10,894 nucleotides of DNA from MGBC131033 sp910585655 (GCA_949502025.1 CATBCG010000080.1:1-10894); one strand, 5' to 3'; counted from the stretch's first letter, positions 1-6,950 are shown. Made by a program: numbers and translations. Notes: generated by a model not told the origin, from the letters alone.

Positions 1-13
1 CTACTGGTTAAAC
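1..13 (-). repeat. Decayed partial CRISPR repeat at window edge
   Basis: These 13 bases match the last 13 plus-strand positions of the consensus repeat at 9 sites, including the terminal TAAAC. They lie exactly one spacer length (34 nt) before the decayed repeat at 48-83. They share a T-to-G change at repeat position 29 with that copy, which suggests both descend from an older repeat variant. The rest of this copy is outside the window. Confidence 0.6.
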
Positions 14-47
14 GACACCGTTGAAAATGCTTGACAATCAGCTTATA

Positions 48-83
48 GCTGCCTTCACCTAAGGGTGGTCCTATTGTCTAAAC
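48..83 (-). repeat. Degenerate trailer-side CRISPR repeat with intact hairpin
   Basis: This copy matches the 36-nt consensus at 28 positions (8 substitutions). On the minus strand its stem is CACC-CTTA-GGTG in place of CCCC-GTTA-GGGG. One C:G pair has become A:U on both sides, so all four base pairs survive. The 5' tag has changed to AAGGCAGC in place of ACGGAAAC. The spacer at 14-47 would therefore carry a non-standard tag if it is still processed. Confidence 0.85.
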
Positions 84-297
84 AGATTCTACCTTTGTCG
101 CCCAATTCCAGTCATTGTTGTTTCCGTCCCCTAACGGGGTTCCTATTTTCTAAACTAGGAGGCGTGATTATGTTAGAAAGCAGGAGTTTGTGTTTCCGTC
201 CCCTAACGGGGTTCCTATTTTCTAAACAAGAAAGCGATCATGAGTGTGATATGTGGGATTAGTTTCCGTCCCCTAACGGGGTTCCTATTTTCTAAAC

Positions 298-436
298 CCT
301 ATCCCTTTATCTCCCACAATTTATGCCGTCTTCAAGCAACATTTGCGTGGGAAATGTTTTTGGTAAAAAAACTACCTTCCTACAGCCTGCCCTAATCCTC
401 CCAACCCCACTATTTTCAGTATGCGTGGGAAAACGC
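298..436 (-). promoter_or_regulatory. CRISPR leader between csm5 and the first repeat
   Basis: This is a 139-bp non-coding stretch between the csm5 stop and the first perfect repeat, at the leader end as judged from repeat decay on the opposite side. It contains an exact 11-bp direct repeat, TGCGTGGGAAA, at 344-354 and 422-432. The first copy lies inside a 7-bp inverted repeat (AACATTT at 338-344, AAATGTT at 352-358) whose 7-nt loop is GCGTGGG. The minus strand also has a G-rich stretch around 390-412. I found no convincing -35/-10 pair, so whether the array has its own promoter here or depends on read-through from csm5 is open. Confidence 0.65.
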
Positions 437-1549
437 TTACACAGAAGTAATCTGTTCTATACGACATAGCCCCATCTGAACTCTTTTTCCCTGGTATCTG
501 GTGCATTTTAATGTATGAGGTGAAACCCCATATTTGTCATCGTTATCATGTTTATGAACCTTTGGTACATTTGTTTTTTCAAATACTGTTTGTATCAGGC
601 GGATTCCCTCTTGCTTTCCATACATCGGATACAGTACTGTTTTAGAAGGAAATCCTACTCCGCCGCCGCAGAAAAAAGTTTGCTTTTCTGGTCTAGGCTC
701 CCCAAAGGCAACCATAAAATTTTTATAGTAATTCTCCATAAATAGTTCCATCGCATCACAGAAAGTCTTTTCGGTTATTTTACAAAAATCAGTATCCACC
801 GCAATAGAAAAACAAATTTCCGTTCCTGGTTTGATGCACTCTCTTAAAATAGGTAATTTCCGTTCTATTTCATTTACATGTAAGTCAATTTTTTGGCACA
901 ATACCAAATCTTCTGTTGAAATTGGGTTGCTGTCTCCTACCTGAAAGCCTTGCAGGATATCATTTGTTGGCACTTTCGATTTGTTTTTCTCTCTATCTAG
1001 TACACGATAGGTCGCCCCTTCTATTGCCTCTATCTCCTTCTTTAAATAGACCGAGCGCTTTTTCTTGAATGCAGCATTTCTTTTTAAATCCTCTTTTTCC
1101 TTTTTAAATTTTTCCGGATGCTGTATGATATCTGCTCCTAACAACACCGTTCGGAACATTCCTTTCAAAGAACTGCCCGGAATATAAGGTTTTCCATAGG
1201 CATCTTTTATCCCTTCTAACACCTGCAGGCGATTTGCCCCTTTCTCCAAAATGGCATCTCCACAATCCAGGACATATTTTAAATATGGCTGTACAGCAGC
1301 AGGCTTCAGATTTTGCTTCCAAAGCCACGTTTTTAAATCCATATAATTATTTCCCAAGAGATATTGTTCAAAAGCCTGTTCCTTTCCCAACTTTTTTAAA
1401 TATCCATAAAATAACTGCGTATCCAGAATGCCAACCTGCCTCTGATTCAGAAAAAGGTATTCTTTTTTTCCGATTTCTTTTCCGCTTCCAATAAATACCG
1501 GAGCAATGGTTCGTATCTTTACCTGATAATTTTTCAAATATTGTCTCAT
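437..1549 (-). CDS. csm5: Csm5, type III-A RAMP (Cas7-like) subunit
   Basis: 370 aa. Csm5 is the Cas7-like subunit that caps the 3' end of the crRNA in the Csm complex and is needed for crRNA maturation in characterised systems. Visible family marks are an N-terminal RAMP strand with FIGSG (about 19-23), the PGSSLKG loop at 124-130, the FQVGDS segment at 202-207, the glycine-rich loop GGGVGF at 295-300, and a C-terminal SPHTLKCTRY block. A lysine-rich helical insertion occupies about 145-190. The ATG overlaps the csm4 stop as ATGA, with GGAGGT 6 nt upstream (1556-1561), so translation is coupled. It is the last cas gene before the leader. The order cas10-csm2-csm3-csm4-csm5 supports Csm5 over a Cmr protein. 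Nothing is truncated. Confidence 0.95.
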   Translation of the reverse strand: MRQYLKNYQVKIRTIAPVFIGSGKEIGKKEYLFLNQRQVGILDTQLFYGYLKKLGKEQAFEQYLLGNNYMDLKTWLWKQNLKPAAVQPYLKYVLDCGDAILEKGANRLQVLEGIKDAYGKPYIPGSSLKGMFRTVLLGADIIQHPEKFKKEKEDLKRNAAFKKKRSVYLKKEIEAIEGATYRVLDREKNKSKVPTNDILQGFQVGDSNPISTEDLVLCQKIDLHVNEIERKLPILRECIKPGTEICFSIAVDTDFCKITEKTFCDAMELFMENYYKNFMVAFGEPRPEKQTFFCGGGVGFPSKTVLYPMYGKQEGIRLIQTVFEKTNVPKVHKHDNDDKYGVSPHTLKCTRYQGKRVQMGLCRIEQITSV

Positions 1550-2478
1550 GTATCTACCTCCATAAACATCGGCTTTGCATAACGATATACCGGATGACTT
1601 CCTACCTTTTCTGACACATCATATATCCCGCCGCGATATTTATGATAAAAACAGGATCCGGCTTTTAACACGTACAAATCCCGTTTTCTTCTTTGCTCTG
1701 GAGCATACGTTTGCGAGGCTACAAACCCACTGCGTTTACAAAGGATATATTCTGCACCCTCTAATGCTTTCTCTAATTCTTCCCTTTGCGGCAATGATAC
1801 GGACAAAGACATATATTGTGTTCCTGTACCCTCCAGTCTCTTACCAAACTCGACTGGCAGCTTTTTGGAATGCCAGTGAAAACGTCCCAAGCCGGAGGCT
1901 CTTTTCCCTCCGATTCCACTGAAGGAAAGTCCATTTAAAAGCTCCTCCAACAGTTCTCTTGTTTCTTTCCTTTCATATCCTACTATCAGATATAAACCAT
2001 TGCCTGGATAAAAATAATAAGTTCCTACCCGATAAGGTACCGTTTCTTTTTCTCCTCGTATTGAAGCCAAGGTTTTCATTTCAAAATACCCCAGTTCACT
2101 GGTACTAGGCGCATGAAGCACATCATATTCTCCCGACAGATATAAAGCGATTGCATTCATCGGAATATATTTCAATTTCTTATAGGCTTTTTTCAAAATA
2201 GAATCGCCCTGAGAGGTATTCTCTGTTACAATACGCTTCATTGGTTTTGGTAGATAATAGGTCTCTCCCATATAAGGAAAAGCGTCGGATAGTATCAATT
2301 CCCCTTCTACGACATATTGATACAGCTTTGCTAAGGTTTCCTCTCCTTTCTGCAATGCCTCCTGACAAAGTGCAGAAAAAAGTGTGTCTGCATAGCAGGT
2401 ACAGTCCCCATCTTCCAGATTTTGTTTTCCAAAATGGACTGCTCCTAAAAATTCCATCTGGTAAGCCTGGTATTCCAT
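1546..2478 (-). CDS. csm4: Csm4, type III-A Cas5-like RAMP subunit
   Basis: 310 aa from the chosen start. Csm4 is the Cas5-like subunit that binds the crRNA 5' tag and anchors Cas10 at the foot of the Csm complex. Family marks are an ADTLFSALC segment at 30-38, YYLPKP at 74-79, K-rich KKLKYIP at 100-106, the glycine-rich loop GIGGKRASGLGRF at 188-200, and the C-terminal HPVYRY at 295-300. A longer frame extends 17 codons upstream (to 2529) into csm3. I reject it because the internal ATG at 2478 has AGGAG 8 nt upstream and gives a normal N-terminus (MEYQAYQMEF). The gene starts 5 nt after the csm3 stop, and its stop overlaps the csm5 ATG by 4 nt. Confidence 0.94.
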   Translation of the reverse strand: MEYQAYQMEFLGAVHFGKQNLEDGDCTCYADTLFSALCQEALQKGEETLAKLYQYVVEGELILSDAFPYMGETYYLPKPMKRIVTENTSQGDSILKKAYKKLKYIPMNAIALYLSGEYDVLHAPSTSELGYFEMKTLASIRGEKETVPYRVGTYYFYPGNGLYLIVGYERKETRELLEELLNGLSFSGIGGKRASGLGRFHWHSKKLPVEFGKRLEGTGTQYMSLSVSLPQREELEKALEGAEYILCKRSGFVASQTYAPEQRRKRDLYVLKAGSCFYHKYRGGIYDVSEKVGSHPVYRYAKPMFMEVDT

Positions 2479-2483
2479 ATCCC

Positions 2484-3161
2484 TTACTCCTCTCCGAGCA
2501 TCTGTGTCTTCTGTAGAAGCTGATTGCATGTTTCTATTATCTGCTCTCCGATCGTTCCGATCACTACTGTGGCATGCACATTCTGAAATAATACCTTGCC
2601 ATAGCCTCTGGAACCATTTCCTCCCAGATAATCATATTGGATCAGCTTCAAGCCCTCTGCCAAAACAGAAAAATCCTCTATGATTTCATCTTCCTGTTCC
2701 GCTTCATACATCATATCCAATCCAAAGATCGCTCCCCGCACGATTCGTTCAATCTGCCGTGGATTCGCTACACCGGTTGCACGACTAATCGTATTTTCAA
2801 ATTTTATTTCCGTCAAGCCTTGCAATCCTTGTTCCCGCAGCTCCTTCTCATTACACAAAAACATATCGGATATCAGAATCCGGCTTCTTTTTACCTGATC
2901 CTTTTTCGCACTGCCAAACAATCTTGTCAGACACTCTGCATCCTCGTCTGGCTTTTTCACTCCGTTCGTATTATATTCCTTTGCTAACAGAGTTCTTATT
3001 TTTCCTTTCAGGCTGCTTCCTGGTACCATCGGCAAATTTGTTCTTGTATCTTTTATTACCGGAGCATCTACGGCACCAATCGCAGCAAATGCAGAGGAAC
3101 CACCAATATGAAGTCCTGTTTTTACCTCCATGTTTCCTTTTATCTGAATCTTTGCATACAT
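2484..3161 (-). CDS. csm3: Csm3, type III-A Cas7 backbone and target-RNA nuclease
   Basis: 225 aa. Csm3 forms the helical backbone along the crRNA and cuts bound target RNA at 6-nt intervals in studied Csm complexes. The N-terminal block TGLHIGGSSAFAAIGAVDAP (15-34) closely follows the family and contains D32, the position of the catalytic aspartate (D33 in the Streptococcus thermophilus protein). The RAMP loop PGSSLKGK is at 47-54 and the glycine-rich GGNGSRGYGKV at 180-190. Length is normal. AAGGAGG lies just upstream of the ATG in the 14-nt gap after csm2. On these residues RNase activity should be intact. This is the best-conserved csm gene in the window and the identification is secure. 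Confidence 0.97.
   Translation of the reverse strand: MYAKIQIKGNMEVKTGLHIGGSSAFAAIGAVDAPVIKDTRTNLPMVPGSSLKGKIRTLLAKEYNTNGVKKPDEDAECLTRLFGSAKKDQVKRSRILISDMFLCNEKELREQGLQGLTEIKFENTISRATGVANPRQIERIVRGAIFGLDMMYEAEQEDEIIEDFSVLAEGLKLIQYDYLGGNGSRGYGKVLFQNVHATVVIGTIGEQIIETCNQLLQKTQMLGEE
2487..2491 (-). promoter_or_regulatory. Ribosome binding site fixing the csm4 start
   Basis: AGGAG on the minus strand sits inside the last codons of csm3, 8 nt before the ATG at 2478. It supports this start over the ATG at 2529, which lies within csm3 coding sequence. Translation of csm4 is probably coupled to csm3 termination. Confidence 0.8.
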
Positions 3162-3175
3162 CGTCTTATTCCTCC

Positions 3176-3568
3176 TTAGTCATCATTTTCATCATAATAT
3201 TTCCGAAATGCTACCAACGCTTCCATATATCGACTGAACAAGATAAAGTTTTTCTTACTTCCATGGATTCCCTTTAATACCTCTAACAGCTTTGCTTCCT
3301 CTACTAATCTTCTGACTGCTGGTTCCCTTCCTGCTTCATATAAAAACCGAACCCGTAAATATTCAATCCGAGAACAGATTTCTTCCTCTAATGTATCTCC
3401 GTTCTGTCCCATTACTTCATTATAAATATCCGACGTAAGTGCCAGAAGATTCCGCAGCTTGGAGGTCGTCACCAAGGAAACGGAACGATTTCTTGTATCC
3501 TTTAATTTTGTCAGCTTTATAATCACCCGCTCTGCTTCTTCTACGTAGTTTTGTTCATTCACCTGCAT
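3176..3568 (-). CDS. csm2: Csm2, type III-A small (Cas11) subunit
   Basis: 130 aa, predicted almost entirely helical. Csm2 is the small Cas11-like subunit that stacks in several copies along the minor filament of the Csm complex, against the crRNA-target duplex, and does not cut nucleic acid. Recognisable segments are TTSKLRNLLAL at 34-44 and RFLYEAGR at 74-81, with many basic residues in the helices between. The acidic end (YYDENDD) is unremarkable. The ATG lies only 3 nt after the cas10 stop, and its AAGGAGG site is built from the last cas10 codons. Position between cas10 and csm3, small size and the conserved motifs make the call firm. Confidence 0.94.
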   Translation of the reverse strand: MQVNEQNYVEEAERVIIKLTKLKDTRNRSVSLVTTSKLRNLLALTSDIYNEVMGQNGDTLEEEICSRIEYLRVRFLYEAGREPAVRRLVEEAKLLEVLKGIHGSKKNFILFSRYMEALVAFRKYYDENDD

Positions 3569-3571
3569 GTT

Positions 3572-5935
3572 TTATTCCTCCTTCTCTCGCACCAGATACG
3601 CATATAACTGAATTGCTGTTTTTAACTGTCTGCAATCTGATTCACTCTTTATCCATTGATACATCTTTTTTGAAAACGCCCGATAATGTTCCTTCTGTTC
3701 TGCGCTTGCTTTTTTGTCCGGCTCCATTCTGGATAAAAGATATACATATCTGGCAAAGTTTATTTTTTCTTTTCTCCCCCGAATCAGTTCTAATATCTGG
3801 TAAAGAAAGTTTTTCCCTTGTTCCTCTGATTCCGTAAAAAATTTGGAAATCACCTGAAACTTTTCTTCTAATACTCCCTGTTCCATTTCCTTCCAGCTAT
3901 AAGTTCCATCTTTCACCTGATATTCTATCCCCTGGCTGTCTTTTATCGTATGATATTCTCCATCTTCAAACATCGTAACAGCCGCTTTTCCTGGTAACTT
4001 TTTCGAGGCATCCTCTAACTCTGCTACCTCTCTGGCAATAGCGCTGATCGGGTATCCTGGACTATAAATCCCGATTCCTGCCGAAAGCGTCAAGGTTCCC
4101 TGCGTATAGCGTTCAAAGCTTTTCTGAATATCCACTGCCAGCTCTATGATATCATTCCAGGAGCCTACAATAAATAAATCATCTCCTCCCGAGTAGCAAA
4201 TCGTAGCAAATCTTTCTCCAGGCTTTCCCTGTTCGATCGAGTAACTGCCCTCGGAAAGTAATTGATTGATATGAAATTTAAAAAACAGAGATAATTGTCT
4301 GGATAAAGTAGCCGTCCTAGACAACGTTACATACCGGTTCTGGTTTTCTGGATTTTCAAAGCCTGATACGAATGCCTGTCCCAAATTATCTACATCTGCA
4401 CGCAAAATTCCTATCCTTGAGATTCCTTCTGCATCCTGAGCATATTCCTCAAAAGTTCTTCCTGTTGTATAATCACCTACCCAAAGCTTTGTCGCAATAT
4501 TTTTCCCTGTCACCATCTGATTTTTGCTATAAGCTCTCACAAAGCTCTTTTGTTGCATTCGTTTTCTTAGAGAAGCATCGTTGTCCGATACCAGAAAATA
4601 TCCTCCCGGAAGCGGAAGCGCTCCTTCTTCTGGCTCCTGTATGACAGAAAAATACTCATCGTATAAAATATTTTTGGAAAATCGTTCAATCGCTTTGCAA
4701 ATGGGGCATCTATTCTCCTCATCTACTTTTGCTATCTTCTTACATACAACGCATTCACGGGTAGAATCCTCATATTTTTTTGTATGAAACGCTATGATAT
4801 CCGAAGCCGAATAGCGGTGACTTTTTTTCTCGGAAATGTTCTCTGCAGTCTGTTTAAAAATTTGAGCATAGCTTCCTTCCGGGACATTTTTCAGGTAATT
4901 TGCACTACAAGGAGCATATCCCCATGCCACATACAAAGAAATGGTAAACTCCTCCATCAGCCAATGATTTACCCCTTCCATATATGCTTCTACCGCCATT
5001 TTCACAAACTGGGTATTCGGAAGCAAAATATAACAATGACCTCCTCCTGAGTAAAGCAGATTCGCTCTGGAAAGATGCACCTCCTGTAACAGCCCATCTA
5101 TCATATGTTCCATCATAATCTCCAGATAAAAGGATCTGGCACGTAATGTTTTCAACGCATTTTTACTTGCAATCGTATAAATAAAATCCTGTATTCCAGA
5201 AACATCCATGGAATACAATAAAAATGCTTCTTCCTCATAAAATCCTTTTGCCTGTTCATATAAAACGGTTCTGTAATCCGTACAGTTCTTTTCCTGCAAA
5301 TATCCCCAAATACAGCTTGCTAGGGCGGCTGTCAACTTTACATGATCAAACAGCGAAATATCTGCCAGTTCCCCTTTTGCGGTAGAAGACGGAATATAAG
5401 TAAGGTTTGCTTCCATCACCGCAAGCAAGGAATTTACATAATCGGATGTCCATTCTAACCCTTTTAGATTATCTGTTAGATTCCTTAAAATTTTGGTGTA
5501 AAAGGCTTCATGGAATTGCCTTTTTTCTGGTATTGGATAATTGATACCATCTCGTTCATCCAAAGTCTTCGGCTCATAATAAAATTCCTCCCTATTCCGG
5601 TTTAAAATATTAAATACACTTTGTAAAGGTATGGAAATTTCAAATCCAGTATCCTCGGAAGACTTCTGACGCCGATCCGCTGCTGCTGCAATATTGTCCG
5701 CAATATAAACCAGATAAGCCAGAGCATTATGAGAAATATTGGCTCCTCTAAGGGCATCTGCATGATGATACCTTACACTATCCAATATCTCTTTGTCCTC
5801 TAGTTGTATTTCTTCCTTTAAAAAATCATAACCACTTTGACTATGCTTTCTCCTGTCACTACCCTGCCGATAAATAATCTTTCCAATATCGTGTAGTAAT
5901 CCTCCTAATACAAGCCTGGTTTCCTCATCAGTCAT
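3572..5935 (-). CDS. cas10: Cas10/Csm1, HD nuclease and cyclic oligoadenylate synthase subunit
   Basis: 787 aa, typical Csm1 length. This is the large signature subunit. Target RNA binding activates single-stranded DNA cleavage by the HD domain and, in the Palm domain, conversion of ATP to cyclic oligoadenylate. Visible domains are: an HD motif at H15-D16 (LLHDIGK) with a second histidine/aspartate cluster HHAD at 57-60; a first Palm region with YSGGGH at 295-300; a four-cysteine zinc site C395-x2-C398-x11-C410-x2-C413; the second Palm with RADVDNLGQ at 512-520 and the intact GGDD at 583-586; and a helical C-terminal domain from about 690. All catalytic signatures are present, so both activities are predicted. 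The ATG overlaps the end of cas6 by 8 nt, with GGAGGAG just upstream. Confidence 0.97.
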   Translation of the reverse strand: MTDEETRLVLGGLLHDIGKIIYRQGSDRRKHSQSGYDFLKEEIQLEDKEILDSVRYHHADALRGANISHNALAYLVYIADNIAAAADRRQKSSEDTGFEISIPLQSVFNILNRNREEFYYEPKTLDERDGINYPIPEKRQFHEAFYTKILRNLTDNLKGLEWTSDYVNSLLAVMEANLTYIPSSTAKGELADISLFDHVKLTAALASCIWGYLQEKNCTDYRTVLYEQAKGFYEEEAFLLYSMDVSGIQDFIYTIASKNALKTLRARSFYLEIMMEHMIDGLLQEVHLSRANLLYSGGGHCYILLPNTQFVKMAVEAYMEGVNHWLMEEFTISLYVAWGYAPCSANYLKNVPEGSYAQIFKQTAENISEKKSHRYSASDIIAFHTKKYEDSTRECVVCKKIAKVDEENRCPICKAIERFSKNILYDEYFSVIQEPEEGALPLPGGYFLVSDNDASLRKRMQQKSFVRAYSKNQMVTGKNIATKLWVGDYTTGRTFEEYAQDAEGISRIGILRADVDNLGQAFVSGFENPENQNRYVTLSRTATLSRQLSLFFKFHINQLLSEGSYSIEQGKPGERFATICYSGGDDLFIVGSWNDIIELAVDIQKSFERYTQGTLTLSAGIGIYSPGYPISAIAREVAELEDASKKLPGKAAVTMFEDGEYHTIKDSQGIEYQVKDGTYSWKEMEQGVLEEKFQVISKFFTESEEQGKNFLYQILELIRGRKEKINFARYVYLLSRMEPDKKASAEQKEHYRAFSKKMYQWIKSESDCRQLKTAIQLYAYLVREKEE

Positions 5936-6680
5936 GGTTCCTCCTCCCTTCCTTTCGCAGTATTCCTCCCATGCCTATCGCTGTTTTAATCCCTATCCCA
6001 GAATATTCACCAAATTTCATCAACAGCCCTGCATAGTTTGCCATAGTTTCTGTCCCGGCTACTTTAACACACATTTCCCCTCTAAAAGCCGGAATTTTTA
6101 CTCCTTCTAATGGAAAAAAAGCGCTTTTTAAATGATATCTGGTAATATAGCTATTTGCCACCAGTTGTTCCAGTGTTTCTTCATCATACATCCCCATATC
6201 CTCTGAGGAAGCACTGTATTTATTCATCAGACTTTGATAAATATAACGCATATCTGGCATATTGATATATCTTCCCTCACTTTTAAAAGCTGTTGGTGTT
6301 ATAAATTCCAGTTCTAAATATCGATCACAGCTTGCAGAATAAAATTCCTCTAGCAAATCCTGCTTTCTTCTTGTTTTTAAGCTTTTTGACTGAATTTTTA
6401 CTTTTATCTCTTTTTTATCCAGGGTAAACTCTCTAAAGCTTTCCTTTAGCAACGGCATGATAATTTTCTGATAAGCCTCGGCAGTAACTGTCTTTACCAC
6501 CCATTCCTTTTGTACTCCACCCAATACATACTGACTATATGGCTTTAACCCAGGCTTATGTAGACTTTCTGCATAACCAGTATCGAGCTGCTCCATCAGA
6601 ATCCCCTGCATATTAGAGGATTGATAATATCCAAAATCAGCCTTATCTGTCTCTAGCTGCATCCTTATTTCTGCCAACAT
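5928..6680 (-). CDS. cas6: Cas6 CRISPR RNA endoribonuclease
   Basis: 250 aa from the chosen start. Cas6 cleaves the array transcript at the 3' base of each repeat hairpin, leaving the 8-nt 5' tag. Family features are YYQSSNMQGILMEQL at 18-32; LHKPGLKPYS at 40-49, in which H41 sits where the catalytic histidine occurs in archaeal Cas6 (H46 in Pyrococcus); FITPTAFKSEGRY at 126-138; and the C-terminal glycine-rich GEYSGIGIKTAIGMGG at 224-239. A longer frame reaches 6779, but its start lies upstream of the promoter -10 box, so a transcript from that promoter cannot carry it. The ATG at 6680 has AAAGGA 10 nt upstream. This is the first gene of the operon, overlapping cas10 by 8 nt. Confidence 0.95.
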   Translation of the reverse strand: MLAEIRMQLETDKADFGYYQSSNMQGILMEQLDTGYAESLHKPGLKPYSQYVLGGVQKEWVVKTVTAEAYQKIIMPLLKESFREFTLDKKEIKVKIQSKSLKTRRKQDLLEEFYSASCDRYLELEFITPTAFKSEGRYINMPDMRYIYQSLMNKYSASSEDMGMYDEETLEQLVANSYITRYHLKSAFFPLEGVKIPAFRGEMCVKVAGTETMANYAGLLMKFGEYSGIGIKTAIGMGGILRKEGRRNHD

Positions 6681-6690
6681 ATTACTTATT

Positions 6691-6696
6691 TCCTTT
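6691..6696 (-). promoter_or_regulatory. Ribosome binding site fixing the cas6 start
   Basis: AAAGGA on the minus strand lies 10 nt before the ATG at 6680. It is weaker than the AGGAGG sites of the downstream csm genes. Together with the promoter at 6748-6776 it rules out the in-frame ATG at 6779. Confidence 0.7.
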
Positions 6697-6747
6697 CTCA
6701 AAGAAACCTTTCTGTTGTTTGCTTCTCTCCCATCTTCTAATAGCCTT

Positions 6748-6776
6748 ATTGTAACCAAAAATCTGAAAATTTTCAA
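6748..6776 (-). promoter_or_regulatory. Sigma-70-type promoter of the cas6-csm operon, with palindrome
   Basis: On the minus strand TTGAAA (6771-6776) and TACAAT (6748-6753) are separated by exactly 17 bp; each hexamer matches the consensus at five of six positions. Transcription would start near 6741, giving a leader of about 60 nt before cas6. A perfect 12-bp palindrome, TGAAAATTTTCA (6764-6775), overlaps the -35 box and enters the spacer. It could be an operator, or simply AT-rich promoter sequence. Confidence 0.78.
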
Positions 6777-6897
6777 CAATTATAATGATTATTTTTCTAT
6801 TATTCATCATTTTTCTGTTTTTTCCGCAGGCACCAGCGATTCTGCCTCACTGTTCTCCGCTCCTCTACACAATCGTAAAGATGTTACTTCTTTTTGC

Positions 6898-6927
6898 TTT
6901 ACACCCTACCTTCTCTCATGATATACT
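6898..6927 (+). promoter_or_regulatory. Sigma-70-type promoter of the uma2 gene
   Basis: TTTACA (6898-6903) and TATACT (6922-6927) are 18 bp apart, each one base off the consensus. TG at 6919-6920 gives an extended -10 element (TGaTATACT). It lies just upstream of the ribosome binding site at 6945-6950, so the start of transcription near 6934 leaves a short leader. It is about 120 bp from the divergent cas promoter and does not overlap it. Confidence 0.75.
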
Positions 6928-6944
6928 AACTAAAAAGACAGGAG

Positions 6945-6950
6945 AAGGAG
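6945..6950 (+). promoter_or_regulatory. Ribosome binding site fixing the uma2 start
   Basis: AAGGAG lies 8 nt before the ATG at 6959. An in-frame ATG at 6785 is rejected because it is upstream of the promoter and would add a hydrophobic stretch foreign to the family. Confidence 0.8.

Larger units (their letters stand above)
1..297 (-). CRISPR. Type III-A CRISPR array (trailer side cut by window edge)
   Basis: Three identical 36-nt repeats lie at 120-155, 192-227 and 262-297, with a decayed full copy at 48-83 and a decayed partial copy at 1-13. The four spacers are 34 nt (228-261), 36 nt (156-191), 36 nt (84-119) and 34 nt (14-47), all different. Read on the minus strand the repeat starts GTTTAGAAAATAGGA, forms a CCCC-GTTA-GGGG hairpin and ends ACGGAAAC, the typical 8-nt 5' tag of Cas6-processed type III crRNAs. 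Three things agree on minus-strand transcription: the tag, the decay at the left (trailer) end, and the direction of the csm operon just to the right. The array starts 139 bp beyond the csm5 stop, so operon read-through may contribute to its expression. It may continue to the left of the window. Confidence 0.96.

Noticed and set aside
84..119. Spacer 3 has an open minus-strand frame (NNDWNWATKVES), which would make its crRNA sense to an mRNA
   Set aside because: Open frames of 12 codons are common by chance, and the plus strand is also open. It is too weak to count against the array direction.
65..262. 65-codon open frame running through the CRISPR array on the plus strand
   Set aside because: It reads through three repeats, giving a repeated CFRPLTGFLFSK peptide. 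It is an artefact of repeat length and the short spacers. The MLESRSL part is only the captured translation start in spacer 2.
2479..2529. Upstream ATG giving csm4 17 extra residues
   Set aside because: It overlaps the csm3 coding end, has no good ribosome site and adds residues outside the family. The ATG at 2478 has AGGAG at 8 nt.
437..6680. Cmr (type III-B) assignment for the effector complex
   Set aside because: The order cas10-csm2-csm3-csm4-csm5, the HD-containing N-terminus and the Csm3 and Csm2 motifs fit III-A, and no Cmr-type subunit set is present.
6681..6779. Upstream ATG giving cas6 33 extra residues
   Set aside because: It lies upstream of the -10 box of the operon promoter, and homologous Cas6 proteins start near MLAEIRMQLE.
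6828..6847. AGGCA/TGCCT inverted repeat in the cas6-uma2 intergenic region
   Set aside because: It has only 5 bp with a 10-nt loop and no U-run on either side, so it does not look like a terminator or a clear operator.
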